Source: Amycolatopsis coloradensis (lineage in GTDB: Bacteria; Actinomycetota; Actinomycetes; Mycobacteriales; Pseudonocardiaceae). Taken from it: 33,902 nt of DNA. The stretch lies in contig NZ_CP150484.1 of assembly GCF_037997115.1 (NCBI RefSeq), forward strand, positions 4,742,964-4,776,865, given 5' to 3'. The notes under the pieces are model-generated. The model was not told the DNA's origin. It saw nothing but the letters and a program-made list of their open reading frames with translations, and made no database searches. This document shows, piece after piece, positions 6,804 to 14,577 of this stretch (position 1 is the stretch's first letter; the number at the start of each line of letters is the position of its first letter). A program made the translations under genes and the position numbers.

Positions 6804-9773
6804 GTGGAGTTCAAGGTGCTCGGCCCGCTCGCGGCCTCGGTCCCGCTGCCGTCGGCGGCTCAGCCCCGTCGGGTGCTCGCGGTGCTCCTGGCCCGCCCGA
6901 ACGAGTTCGTCCACCGGGACACCCTCGTGGACGAACTCTGGCCGCAGGGACCGCCGTCGAGTGCCGCCGCGGTCGTGCAGATGGCGGCTTCCAAGCTGCG
7001 CAAGGCGTTGTCGCCCGGCGTGCCGGTGGACGACGTCCGGCAGCGGTTGCGGTCCGGCCGGAGCGGCTACCGGCTGACCGTCTCGGCGGGGGAGCTGGAC
7101 GTCACGGCCTTCTCCGAACTGACCGCCGCGGCCGCGAAGGCGACCGGTGCCGAGCGCAGGACGTTGCTCGAACAGGCGCTGGGACTGTGGCGTGGCCGGG
7201 CGTTCGCCGACGTTCCGGTCGGCCCGCTGGTGGAGGCGCACCGGCTGTGGCTCGAGGACCAGCGGTGTTCGGTACTGGGCAAGCTCGTGGAGCTGGAACT
7301 GGCGGCCGGTGACCACAAGGCGGTCGCCGACCGGCTGGGACCCGAACTGGCCACCCGGCCGGGTGACGAGCGCCTGGCCGGGTGGCTGGCCGAGGCGCTG
7401 CACGGGCTCGGGCGGCGGGACGCGGCGCTGGCCGCCCTCGACCGGTGCCGTCAGGCGTTGTGGGAACACGCCGGTGTCTCGCCGGGGGAGGACCTGCTCG
7501 CGGTCCGTCGCCGGATCGCGGGCACCGGCTGGTCCGCCGGCGGCGGCGCGCCGTGCCGTCTGCCGTCGGCGACGCCGGATTTCACCGGCAGGACCAGGGA
7601 ACTGGCGGACGTGGGACGAGCGCTGCGCGGTCCGGCGCCGGTCGTGCTCCATGGCGCGGCGGGGTCGGGGAAGAGCGCGCTGGCCGTCCAGGCCGCGTGG
7701 CGGGTGCGCAAGCGGTTCCCGGACGGTCAGCTCGTCGCCGATCTGCGTGAAACCGGCGACGTGCTCGCCGGTTTCCTCCGCGCGCTCGGCCTCGCCGAAG
7801 CGGAGATCCCCGCCGACCGGGCGGGGCGGATCTCGTTGTGGCAGAGCCACACCGCGGACCGGCGGCTGCTGGTGATCCTCGAGAACTGCCGGTCCGAGTC
7901 CGAGGTGCGGCCGCTGCTGCCGAGCGGCCCCGGCTGCGCGGCGATCGTCACGACGCGGCGGCGGCTGGCCGGGCTCGTCGGCGCCAGGCCCGTCGAAGTC
8001 GGCGCGCTGCCCGACGCGGAGTCACGGGACCTGCTCGGCGCGATCGCCGGAGAGGCCCGGTTGTCCGCCGAACCCGAAGCCGTCCGCCGGGTGCTGGCCT
8101 GCTGCGACGGTCTCGCGCTGGCGGTGCGGGTCGCGGGAATGAAGCTGCTGCAGCGGCCGAGGCTGAGCGTCGCCGAGTGCGCGGCGCGCCTGGAGAACGA
8201 GCGCCTGCGTCTCGACGAACTCGCCGCCGGTGACCTCGCCGTCCGGCCGGTGCTCGCCGACGCCCTCGCCGAGCTGTCGCCACGACAGCGGGAATCCTTG
8301 CGATTACTCGGTTTCCCCGGTGCCACCGAGTTCGCAGGCTGGTTCGCGGCCGCCATGCTCGGCCGTTCGGCCGTCGAGGCGGCCGAACTGCTCGATGAAC
8401 TGGTGGACGACCACCTGCTGCAGGCCGAGCCCGATCGAATGGGCGTCCTCCGGTACCGGCTACCGGGCCTGATCCGGCTCGCGCTCCGGGAACCGCCGGA
8501 TCCGGGAGCCCTCCGACGCGCGCTGACGGTCATGGCGGCGTCGGCCGAACACGCTTCCGCCGCCCTCGGCGCCGAGTACCCGCCGTCTCGGCGAGCGGAC
8601 GTCCCGGCGGCGGTTTCGGACCGCGTCGCGGCCGACCCGATCGGCTGGCGTGACGTGGAATCCGCGAACCTCGCGCTCGCCGTCCGAACCGCGAAGAACC
8701 ACGGTTGGACCGAGCTGGCCATGCGGCTGGCCGACGCCTACAGCGATCTGGTCGGCCCGAGGAAGGGCGGATCTCCGGCGTGGCTCGGGTTCGGCATCGT
8801 GCGTGATCGTGTCGATCTCCCCGCGGAGGCGGGGAAACTGCTCAAGCTCGGGCACGCCCACGCCGACGCGGGGGATCTGGCGCGGGCGCGGACCTGTTTC
8901 TCGTTGGCGGAGGGCAGGTTCCGCTCCGTGGGTGACCATCCGGGCACCGGAGTCGCGCTCATCGCGCTCGCCGACGTCGACGCGGACTCCGGGCGGACCG
9001 GCGCGGCGGTCCGCGCGCTGCGAGAGGCATTGGACCTGTTGCGGGATTGCGGTGACCTCGCCGGGCAGGCGACGGCGTCGGCCCAATTCGGCTCGCTGTG
9101 GGACGACCTCGGCGAATTCCGCCGGGCGAAGGAATGTTTCGACGCGAGCCTGCTGCTCGCGCTTCATTGCGAGGACGGGCGGCAGCACGACAGGTCCGCC
9201 AAGCGGTACGCCGACGTCCTGCGCCGGAACGGCCGCATGGACGAGGCAGGCGAGCTGCTGACGAGCGCGCTGATCGGCACGCGCAGCTCGCGTGAACGCC
9301 ATTGGGAGGCGCACGTCCTCCGAAGCCTCGGCGATCTCCACGCGAAGACCGGCGACGCGGGGGAGAGCGAACGATGCCTCTCGCGGTCGCTGGAGCTGTT
9401 CGAATACGTCGGACACCGGCATGCCGCCGCCTATACGCACCGGAGCTTCGGCGAATCGTTACGCCTGGCGGGTGAACACGGCCGCGCCGCCGAGCACCTG
9501 AGCCTCGCGATGAGCACCTTCCGTGAACTCGGAGACCGCCGAGGCGGCGGATACGCCCTGCTCAGCTTCGGGCGTCTGCGGGCCGACGAAGGCGTCGCGA
9601 CCGAAGCCGCCGAAGGGCTCCGGACCGCGGCAGGACTGTTCCGGGAACTGGGCTTCCCGGTGTGGGAGTTGCGCGCGCTCAAGGACCTTTCCGCCGTGGA
9701 CCAGAGCGGACGCCAGCGGGACCGGGCTCGTGAAGCCTTGACGAAGATCCGCTTCGGGGTGACCTCGGCCTAG
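6804..9773 (+). CDS. AfsR/SARP-like regulator: BTAD, NB-ARC and TPR domains
   Basis: A 989-residue multidomain regulator. Residues 1-92 are the OmpR-like winged helix of SARPs (FKVLGPL, RRVLAVLLARPNEFV, DELWPQGPPSSA); about 98-240 are the bacterial transcriptional activation domain (TAFSELTAAA, LLEQALGLWRG, HAGVSPGEDLLAVRRRI). About 255-560 are an NB-ARC ATPase with P-loop GAAGSGKS (284-291), a Walker B-like LLVILENC with Glu where Asp is usual, and GLALAVRVAG in place of GLPLA. Residues from about 650 to the end are tetratricopeptide-like helical repeats. Such STAND proteins typically activate secondary metabolite genes, but no biosynthetic cluster is visible here, so the target is distant or unknown. 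GTG 6804 follows AGGTGG by only three bases. A candidate -10 (TACATT, 6767-6772) precedes it. A 13-bp hairpin lies downstream. Confidence 0.9.
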   Translation: MEFKVLGPLAASVPLPSAAQPRRVLAVLLARPNEFVHRDTLVDELWPQGPPSSAAAVVQMAASKLRKALSPGVPVDDVRQRLRSGRSGYRLTVSAGELDVTAFSELTAAAAKATGAERRTLLEQALGLWRGRAFADVPVGPLVEAHRLWLEDQRCSVLGKLVELELAAGDHKAVADRLGPELATRPGDERLAGWLAEALHGLGRRDAALAALDRCRQALWEHAGVSPGEDLLAVRRRIAGTGWSAGGGAPCRLPSATPDFTGRTRELADVGRALRGPAPVVLHGAAGSGKSALAVQAAWRVRKRFPDGQLVADLRETGDVLAGFLRALGLAEAEIPADRAGRISLWQSHTADRRLLVILENCRSESEVRPLLPSGPGCAAIVTTRRRLAGLVGARPVEVGALPDAESRDLLGAIAGEARLSAEPEAVRRVLACCDGLALAVRVAGMKLLQRPRLSVAECAARLENERLRLDELAAGDLAVRPVLADALAELSPRQRESLRLLGFPGATEFAGWFAAAMLGRSAVEAAELLDELVDDHLLQAEPDRMGVLRYRLPGLIRLALREPPDPGALRRALTVMAASAEHASAALGAEYPPSRRADVPAAVSDRVAADPIGWRDVESANLALAVRTAKNHGWTELAMRLADAYSDLVGPRKGGSPAWLGFGIVRDRVDLPAEAGKLLKLGHAHADAGDLARARTCFSLAEGRFRSVGDHPGTGVALIALADVDADSGRTGAAVRALREALDLLRDCGDLAGQATASAQFGSLWDDLGEFRRAKECFDASLLLALHCEDGRQHDRSAKRYADVLRRNGRMDEAGELLTSALIGTRSSRERHWEAHVLRSLGDLHAKTGDAGESERCLSRSLELFEYVGHRHAAAYTHRSFGESLRLAGEHGRAAEHLSLAMSTFRELGDRRGGGYALLSFGRLRADEGVATEAAEGLRTAAGLFRELGFPVWELRALKDLSAVDQSGRQRDRAREALTKIRFGVTSA

Positions 9774-9902
9774 CCCGGTGGACGACCGCCGGCCGCGGCG
9801 TTTGGCGAAGTTATGGCACCGGTGTGTTGACTCCGGCTCAAGTGAGCGGACTTCGCGCCGCCTCCGATTAACGGCACTGGGGGTGGCGGCGCGTACTCGT
9901 GG

Positions 9903-9940
9903 CCGGGTGACGCCTTCCGAGGGCAGGAGGCGTCACCCGG
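9903..9940. terminator. Bidirectional hairpin terminator between convergent genes
   Basis: CCGGGTGACGCCT (9903-9915) is the perfect reverse complement of 9928-9940, with a 12-base loop. It lies between the stop of the AfsR-like gene (9773) and the stop of the minus-strand esterase gene (9949), so it suits termination in both directions. There is no long T tract, as is common in high-GC actinomycetes. Confidence 0.8.
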
Positions 9941-9948
9941 TTCGACTG

Positions 9949-11067
9949 CTAGGACCGGACGTGCAGAATCGCGTCCGCGTCGTTCAGGATCCCTTGGTCG
10001 AGCGGGAAGTAACCCTGCCGCGGGGTGGGGTCGGTCCGGACGCTCGCGGGCGGGACTTCGGATGCGGTGAGCAGGCCCCAGTCCGTGGTGACGTGCTTCT
10101 GAAGGAAGCCTTCGTAGGTATCGGGCTCCGGCTCCTCAAGCGCTATGGCCTCGCTTCGGCCGAGGCTCGTCGCGACGAAGACGTAGCGGTCACCGAGCAG
10201 CGGAGCCACCAGCGCACCGGCGGGGAACCAGGTGGTCTCCGTCCCCGCCACCCGCATCGTGCTCGCCTGGCGGCGCAGGTGCAGATTGTGGGCGAAGACC
10301 AGCGTCCGGCCTCGGCAGGCTTCGGCGGCGCGGATGTCCAGCAGGTTCCGCGCCATGATGGCGTCCCTGGTCGCGACGAGGGGCGCGTAGCGCTCGTGCG
10401 GCTCCAGCGGTTCGGCGCATTGCCGGTGGTAGCGCAGCAGATCGATGCCCGCCATGAGGTGGATCTCCGCCCGCGACCAGTCGTCCGTGACCGGTTCCGG
10501 TTTCCGGGAGCGGAGCGCGGCGAGCAGGTCGGCCGCGATCGCGCGCAGCCGGTAGGCGTCGGCCGTGGCACCGGGCGACGAAGCCGCGTCCATGACGGCT
10601 TCCGTGCGGCCCCAGCGTTCGTCGTCGCCCGCCGGGCCCGCGATGTCGACGTCGAAGCCAAGGAAATCGCGGGCGTACTCGAGGTAGGGCCGCGGGCTGG
10701 GCGCGGAAGTGTTCTCGGTCTGGGTGTCGAAGCCGTGGAACGAAAGCCGCTCCTCGGGCGGCCGGTTTTCGTTGAACTCGCGCATCCAGGCGATCAGTCG
10801 CCTATTCGCCTCCACAGTGCCGAAGACGTGCGAGAAGCCTTCGCTCATCGCGAGGTCGAGGGTTCCGGTGCCGTCCCGGACGAAGTCGTTCGCGACGAGC
10901 GCGGCCACGCGATCCGTTTCGAGGACGATCGAGCGGAAGCCGCGGTCGACCAGCTGGGCGAACAGCGCGTTGCGGACGTCCGCGAAGACCGGGGTCGCGT
11001 GCGTCGGCTCGCCCAGGGCGAGCAGGTCGCAGGAGGGGGTCACGAAGTCTCGGATGTCTTGACTCAT
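9949..11067 (-). CDS. Erythromycin esterase family protein
   Basis: A 372-residue protein of the erythromycin esterase (EreA/EreB)/succinoglycan biosynthesis family. Family marks are LALGEPTHAT near the N-terminus (the Glu-x-x-His of the catalytic site), VLETDRVAALVANDFV, SFHGFDTQTENT, and FAHNLHLRRQAS with the conserved His pair. Family members hydrolyse the macrolactone ring of erythromycin, but most actinobacterial members are untested, so resistance is possible and not shown. ATG 11067 is preferred to TTG 11076, which has no support; neither has a Shine-Dalgarno sequence, so the mRNA may be leaderless. It converges on the AfsR-like gene with a shared terminator. Confidence 0.87.
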   Translation of the reverse strand: MSQDIRDFVTPSCDLLALGEPTHATPVFADVRNALFAQLVDRGFRSIVLETDRVAALVANDFVRDGTGTLDLAMSEGFSHVFGTVEANRRLIAWMREFNENRPPEERLSFHGFDTQTENTSAPSPRPYLEYARDFLGFDVDIAGPAGDDERWGRTEAVMDAASSPGATADAYRLRAIAADLLAALRSRKPEPVTDDWSRAEIHLMAGIDLLRYHRQCAEPLEPHERYAPLVATRDAIMARNLLDIRAAEACRGRTLVFAHNLHLRRQASTMRVAGTETTWFPAGALVAPLLGDRYVFVATSLGRSEAIALEEPEPDTYEGFLQKHVTTDWGLLTASEVPPASVRTDPTPRQGYFPLDQGILNDADAILHVRS

Positions 11068-11163
11068 GAGATTCAAGCGTATCGTTGATTACTCGTTTGA
11101 AACTTCGGTCGCTTTCTCCTGGTGATCTATCTCAGAAGCTTCAAATGTGGCGTCAGGATGTCG

Positions 11164-11218
11164 GTCCGTGAAGGCCTCCTTCCCTACCCTCAAAGTGGGG
11201 AAGGAGGCCTTCACGGAC
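11164..11218. repeat. Palindromic repeat, family A (copy 2)
   Basis: A perfect 21-bp inverted repeat: 11164-11184 pairs with 11198-11218, and a G-U wobble plus two more pairs extend it to 24 bp around a 7-base loop (11188-11194). The arm carries the same CCGTGAAGGCCTCCTTC as copy 1 at 27-43. It is not directly at a gene end: the nearest start is the esterase gene, about 100 bp away. Confidence 0.88.
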
Positions 11219-11260
11219 TCGACGATCGTCACGTTCGCCTCACCTGCGCCCAGCGGCGCG

Positions 11261-11335
11261 TGAATGACCCCTCCCTCGGCTCAGCCGAGGAAACTCGACC
11301 TTCGCGCCTTCCTCAGTACATGAAGGGGTCCTTCA
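11261..11335. repeat. Nested imperfect palindrome (family A-like)
   Basis: The outer arms TGAATGACCCCT (11261-11272) and AGGGGTCCTTCA (11324-11335) are reverse complements with one mismatch. Inside lies an 8-bp hairpin, CCTCGGCT (11274-11281) with AGCCGAGG (11283-11290). The TGAAGG...CCTTCA theme resembles family A, but the arms are diverged, so membership is tentative. Confidence 0.55.
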
Positions 11336-11372
11336 GGTATCTAGGGCGCCGGAACGTGGAGGTCAAGGGGGG

Positions 11373-11414
11373 CGTGAGTGGCGAGGACGGTTCTAACGAC
11401 CCGAAACACTCACG
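11373..11414. repeat. Palindromic repeat, family B (copy 2, mosaic)
   Basis: CGTGAGTG (11373-11380) is the reverse complement of 11407-11414. The centre, GGTTCTAAC, is the reverse complement of the centre of the other full units (GGTTAGAACC). One half resembles the unit at 26904 (GAGGACGG), the other resembles the one at 33865 (a TTCGGGT type), so the arms look mixed from two subtypes. Confidence 0.7.
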
Positions 11415-11562
11415 ACCCACCCGACCCGCACCGTGCCGCCTCGCTCCCGGCTGCCCGCCCGCGGGGGGCGCCAGGCGACAAGCGGCGGTCTGCTGTGTCG
11501 CAAGAAATCCACTTCCGGATAACTCGCCCGCATTCCTTTCGTCCGCTATAAAGTTAAAGAAC

Positions 11563-11596
11563 GCTTCGCTCGCGAAGGTGCTTCGCTTGCGAAGGT
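11563..11596. repeat. Tandem 17-bp hairpin repeat upstream of the XRE gene
   Basis: GCTTCGCTCGCGAAGGT (11563-11579) is followed directly by GCTTCGCTTGCGAAGGT (11580-11596); 16 of 17 bases agree. Each copy is itself an inverted repeat (CTTCGC, 2 bases, GCGAAG). TATAAA at 11547-11552 could be a -10 box, which would start the RNA just before the repeat. It is a good candidate operator for the XRE regulator or a 5' UTR element. Confidence 0.65.
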
Positions 11597-11651
11597 GCCC
11601 TTCGCAGAAATGCGCGAGCGCAAGTTATCAGCAGTTGAGGTGAATCACCGC

Positions 11652-12554
11652 GTGGCTATCACCGCGCGGCCGGAGTTCGGCCCTATTTTGGCCCGCATGG
11701 TTGAGAAGGATTCGACGGCGCGGACCCGGGAACTGGGCCACCGCATGAAGGCGTTCCGGCAGCGCAGGCACTTCAGCGGAGCCGACGTCAGCCGCCGTAA
11801 CGGCTGGTTGCAGAGCAAGGTCACGAGGTGGGAACAAGGGCTGCGTGAGCTGTCCATCGTGGACGCGGCGCTGTATCTCGCGACCTGCGGCGAGGCGGAG
11901 CCCGAACGTGACCTGCTCCTGGAACTGACCCAGCCCGGCGGTGACCTGTACTGGGTTCGGCCGTATTTCGACGAACTCGTCGATCCGATGAAATCCCTTG
12001 CTATCCAGGAGAATATCGCGCACACACTGGTGCGCTACGAGTCGTTGACCCTCCCCGGGCTGCTCCAGATCGAACCGTACGCCCGCACCGCCTTCGAGCT
12101 GATCGGCAACCGCGACCAGGCGCAGCTGGACCAGGTCGTGAACGCCAGGATGGAGCGGCAGCGGCTGCTGCGGCGCGATCGTCCGCCGAGGTGCCGGTTC
12201 TACGTCCACGAGCGCGCGCTGCGTTCGGTCGTCGGCGGCCCCCGGATCATGCACGAGCAACTGCTCCACCTCGTCCTGTCGGCGAACCTGCCGTATTGCT
12301 CCATTCGTATCGTCCCGGAAAGCGACGGGGTGGGCACGGTGCTCGAGAATTCGTTCACCATCATGGAATTCACGGAACATCCGGCGGTGGTGTACACGGA
12401 TTCCTATGCGGCCGGGGTGTTCATCGACGATCGGGTGGCGGTCGAAGCCTATTATTCCCTTGTCGCGAGGCTCGAAAGCGATACCCTGACCGAGGAGAGA
12501 TCACGCCAAATGCTCGCCGAATGGGCGGACCGGTACGACCGGATGGAGGAGTGA
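11652..12554 (+). CDS. XRE-family regulator with DUF5753 domain
   Basis: A 300-residue transcription regulator of the large actinobacterial XRE-DUF5753 group. Residues about 24-72 are the Cro/C1 helix-turn-helix (LGHRMKAFRQRR, LQSKVTRWEQGLRELS). About 110-290 are the DUF5753 region with the usual IQENIAHTLVRYESLTLPGLL, a Met/Gln/Arg-rich helix (VNARMERQRLL) and FTIMEF. GTG 11652 is chosen because GAGG (11637-11640) lies 11 bases ahead; GTG 11640, GTG 11595 and ATG 11697 are alternatives, and the last gives 285 residues, a usual length. Such regulators often sit next to a DUF397 gene, but none is visible on either side. The tandem repeat upstream may be its own operator. The CYTH-CHAD gene follows 70 bp downstream. 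Confidence 0.88.
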   Translation: MAITARPEFGPILARMVEKDSTARTRELGHRMKAFRQRRHFSGADVSRRNGWLQSKVTRWEQGLRELSIVDAALYLATCGEAEPERDLLLELTQPGGDLYWVRPYFDELVDPMKSLAIQENIAHTLVRYESLTLPGLLQIEPYARTAFELIGNRDQAQLDQVVNARMERQRLLRRDRPPRCRFYVHERALRSVVGGPRIMHEQLLHLVLSANLPYCSIRIVPESDGVGTVLENSFTIMEFTEHPAVVYTDSYAAGVFIDDRVAVEAYYSLVARLESDTLTEERSRQMLAEWADRYDRMEE

Positions 12555-12624
12555 GCCGTCCGGGGTTTCCCGCGGTCACGTACTGGGGTAATCCTTCCTG
12601 GTAGCCGAGGAGAAGGAGTTCGTG

Positions 12625-14133
12625 GTGACGAAGACGCAGGGTGGTGCCCCGGTCGCCGAGACGGAGATCGAGCGGAAGTACGACCTGGCGGCCGACAGGC
12701 CCATCCCGCCGCTGGTTCCGGTCGGTCCCGTGACAAACCAGGCCGAACCGAGGGTCGACGTCCTCGACGCCACGTACTTCGACACCTCCGACTTCCGGCT
12801 CGCGCAGGCAGGCATCACGCTGCGGCGGAGGCTGGGCGGAAGTGACGAGGGCTGGCACCTCAAACTCCCGGTCGGCGAAGACCGGCGAGAGGAGCTCCGC
12901 CTCCCGCTGGCGGGCAAGCCGGACAAGGTGCCGGGCGCGCTGGCGAAGCTCGTCAGGGCGCACACCCTCGGCGCGAAGCTCGTCCAGGCCGCGCATCTTC
13001 GCACCGAGCGCACCTCGTACGCCTTGCTCGACGCCGAAGGCCGCGAGCTCGCGACGCTGACCGACGATGTCGTCACCGGTGAAGCCGGCGGGGAGAAGGC
13101 GCACCTGGACCGCTGGCGGGAGATCGAGATCGAGCTCTCGCCCGGTGCCGATCCCGAAGTGCTCGAAAGCCTGGACCGGGCTGTCCTGGAAGCGGGCGCG
13201 GAGCGGTCGAGGTGGCCGTCGAAGCTCCGCCGCTTGACCGACGACCTCGTGCCCTCGGCCGGGGGAGCGTTGGGTTCGGTGCTGGCGGACTATCTCGCCG
13301 CGGAGGTGGACGCGTTGCGACGCAACGACATCGGCGTCCGCCGGGACGCCGAGGACGCGGTGCATCAGATGCGGGTCGCGTGCAGGCGGTTGCGCAGCGC
13401 GCTGCGGACGTTCCGGCGCTCCCTCGATCCGGACGTCGCGGACGGGCTCGCCGCCGAGCTTCGCTGGCTCGGAGGCGAACTCGGCCCGGCGAGGGACACG
13501 GAGGTGATGTCCGCGCGCCTGCACGACGAGGTCAGGGCGTTGCCGGTCGAGCTGGTGCTGGGCAATGTCGAGCAGCTGATGACGCGGCACTTCGCGCGCG
13601 AAGCGGAAGAGGCCAAGGCACGGGCGATCCGGGCGCTCGACAGCAAGCGGTACACGGATCTGTTGCGTGCACTGGAAAAGCTCGTCCGCAAACCGCGGAA
13701 GATCAAGGATGACAAGAAGGAACTACGCAAGGCGGTCGCTCGATCGAGCCGGAAGCTCGGAAAGGCCGTCGCCGCGGCGAGTGAGCTGGAGCCCGGTGCG
13801 GAGCAGGACGCCGCACTGCACGAGGTGCGCAAGAAGGCCAAGCGAGCCCGGTACGCGGCGGACACGGTCAGGCCGGTGACCGGCAAGAAGCTTCGAAAAT
13901 GGCGAAAGAACGTCAAGGCGGTGCAGTCCACGCTCGGCACGCATCACGACATCGTGGTCACCAGGGAGGTCCTGCGGCTCCTCGGCCTGCGCGCGTACGC
14001 CGAGAACGAAAACGCTTTCACCTATGGGGTTCTGCACGGACGTTCGGTCGCCGACGCGGAGTCCGCGCGACGACGCTTCGCCGGGCAATGGCAAGACTTG
14101 GGTAAAGGTTCTCGCCCGAAATGGCTCGAATGA
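12625..14133 (+). CDS. CYTH and CHAD domain-containing protein
   Basis: A 502-residue cytoplasmic protein. Residues about 10-200 are a CYTH (triphosphate tunnel metalloenzyme) domain with the EIERKYDL signature near the start, which binds triphosphate or polyphosphate with divalent metal. About 210-500 are a CHAD domain: long helices rich in His, Arg and Lys, with VHQMRVACRRLRSALRTF and a second half, LHEVRKKAKRARYAADTV. CHAD domains bind inorganic polyphosphate, so the protein is probably involved in polyphosphate binding or hydrolysis. Two GTG codons, 12622 and 12625, follow GAAGGAG (12612-12618); the second has the better spacing (six bases). It may be co-transcribed with the XRE gene. Confidence 0.92.
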   Translation: MTKTQGGAPVAETEIERKYDLAADRPIPPLVPVGPVTNQAEPRVDVLDATYFDTSDFRLAQAGITLRRRLGGSDEGWHLKLPVGEDRREELRLPLAGKPDKVPGALAKLVRAHTLGAKLVQAAHLRTERTSYALLDAEGRELATLTDDVVTGEAGGEKAHLDRWREIEIELSPGADPEVLESLDRAVLEAGAERSRWPSKLRRLTDDLVPSAGGALGSVLADYLAAEVDALRRNDIGVRRDAEDAVHQMRVACRRLRSALRTFRRSLDPDVADGLAAELRWLGGELGPARDTEVMSARLHDEVRALPVELVLGNVEQLMTRHFAREAEEAKARAIRALDSKRYTDLLRALEKLVRKPRKIKDDKKELRKAVARSSRKLGKAVAAASELEPGAEQDAALHEVRKKAKRARYAADTVRPVTGKKLRKWRKNVKAVQSTLGTHHDIVVTREVLRLLGLRAYAENENAFTYGVLHGRSVADAESARRRFAGQWQDLGKGSRPKWLE

Positions 14134-14144
14134 GGTAGCCCGGG

Positions 14145-14172
14145 TTGACCTCTCGCCCTCCCCGAGTACCGT
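14145..14172 (+). promoter_or_regulatory. Candidate housekeeping promoter of the STAS gene
   Basis: TTGACC (14145-14150) and TACCGT (14167-14172) are separated by 16 bases and fit the actinobacterial TTGAC and TAnnnT pattern. The ATG lies 37 bases after the -10 element. Found by eye only. Confidence 0.4.
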
Positions 14173-14208
14173 CGAGAGGACTTGGTGGTCTGGAGAGAGG
14201 CGCCCCCA

Positions 14209-14562
14209 ATGTTGCCTGGCCAGCGCGTACCCGGCGAAGCCCCGCCCCTGGCCGTGACCACCAGCCGCCGCAAGGACGGCGTCCTCGTCCTCACCGCGGT
14301 GGGGGAGATCGACGCGGCCACGGTCGGACGGTTCCGCACCGAGCTCACCGGTGCGTGTGTCACGGGTAGGCAGGTGATCCTGGACCTCTCCAGGGTCGGT
14401 TTCCTCAGTTGCGCGGGATTGCACGTGCTCGAGGAGGCCAACGCCGTGGCGCCCCGGTTCTCGGTGATCGTGAAGACCCCTTTGGTGTCACGGATCCTGG
14501 ACGTCAGCGGGGTCGGCGCCGGCCTCGACGTCCGACGTGATGTGGAGGATTTGCGGCTCTAG
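14209..14562 (+). CDS. STAS-domain anti-anti-sigma factor
   Basis: A 117-residue STAS protein of the anti-sigma factor antagonist type (SpoIIAA/RsbV/BldG-like). It shows LAVTTSRRKDGVLVLTAVGEIDAAT and VILDLSRVGFLSCAGLHVL; the Ser in FLSCAGL is at the position phosphorylated by partner kinases. The first 15 residues are an unconserved tail. ATG 14209 has GAGAGG (14195-14200) eight bases upstream; a TTG at 14182 is in frame but unsupported. No anti-sigma kinase or sigma factor gene is adjacent, so the partners are elsewhere. It converges on the LigD-like gene with only 15 bp between the stop codons and no visible hairpin. Confidence 0.88.
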   Translation: MLPGQRVPGEAPPLAVTTSRRKDGVLVLTAVGEIDAATVGRFRTELTGACVTGRQVILDLSRVGFLSCAGLHVLEEANAVAPRFSVIVKTPLVSRILDVSGVGAGLDVRRDVEDLRL

Positions 14563-14577
14563 GCCGTGTCCTGGGCG

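Larger units (their letters stand above)
11068..11651. other. Gene-free palindrome-rich intergenic region (584 bp)
   Basis: No credible gene is seen on either strand. The stretch holds a family A palindrome (11164-11218), a nested palindrome (11261-11335), a family B palindrome (11373-11414), a TATAAA box (11547-11552) and a 17-bp tandem repeat (11563-11596). An open frame at 11122-11643 runs through all of these and looks accidental. The part from about 11510 to 11640 is visibly richer in A and T than its surroundings and probably carries the promoter of the XRE gene. Confidence 0.75.

Noticed and set aside
6804..9773. Antibiotic gene cluster led by the AfsR-like regulator
   Set aside because: No polyketide synthase, peptide synthetase or tailoring gene set lies nearby; the adjacent esterase-like gene alone does not make a cluster.
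11563..11596. Possible CRISPR-like array
   Set aside because: Only two copies with no spacer between them, each self-complementary; no cas genes are in the window.
11122..11643. Plus-strand reading in the palindrome-rich gap
   Set aside because: It passes through three palindromes and the tandem repeat, has no ribosome binding site and no family motif.
12555..12624. DUF397 partner gene for the XRE-DUF5753 regulator
   Set aside because: The gap of 70 bp is too short and none of the frames shows the DUF397 pattern.
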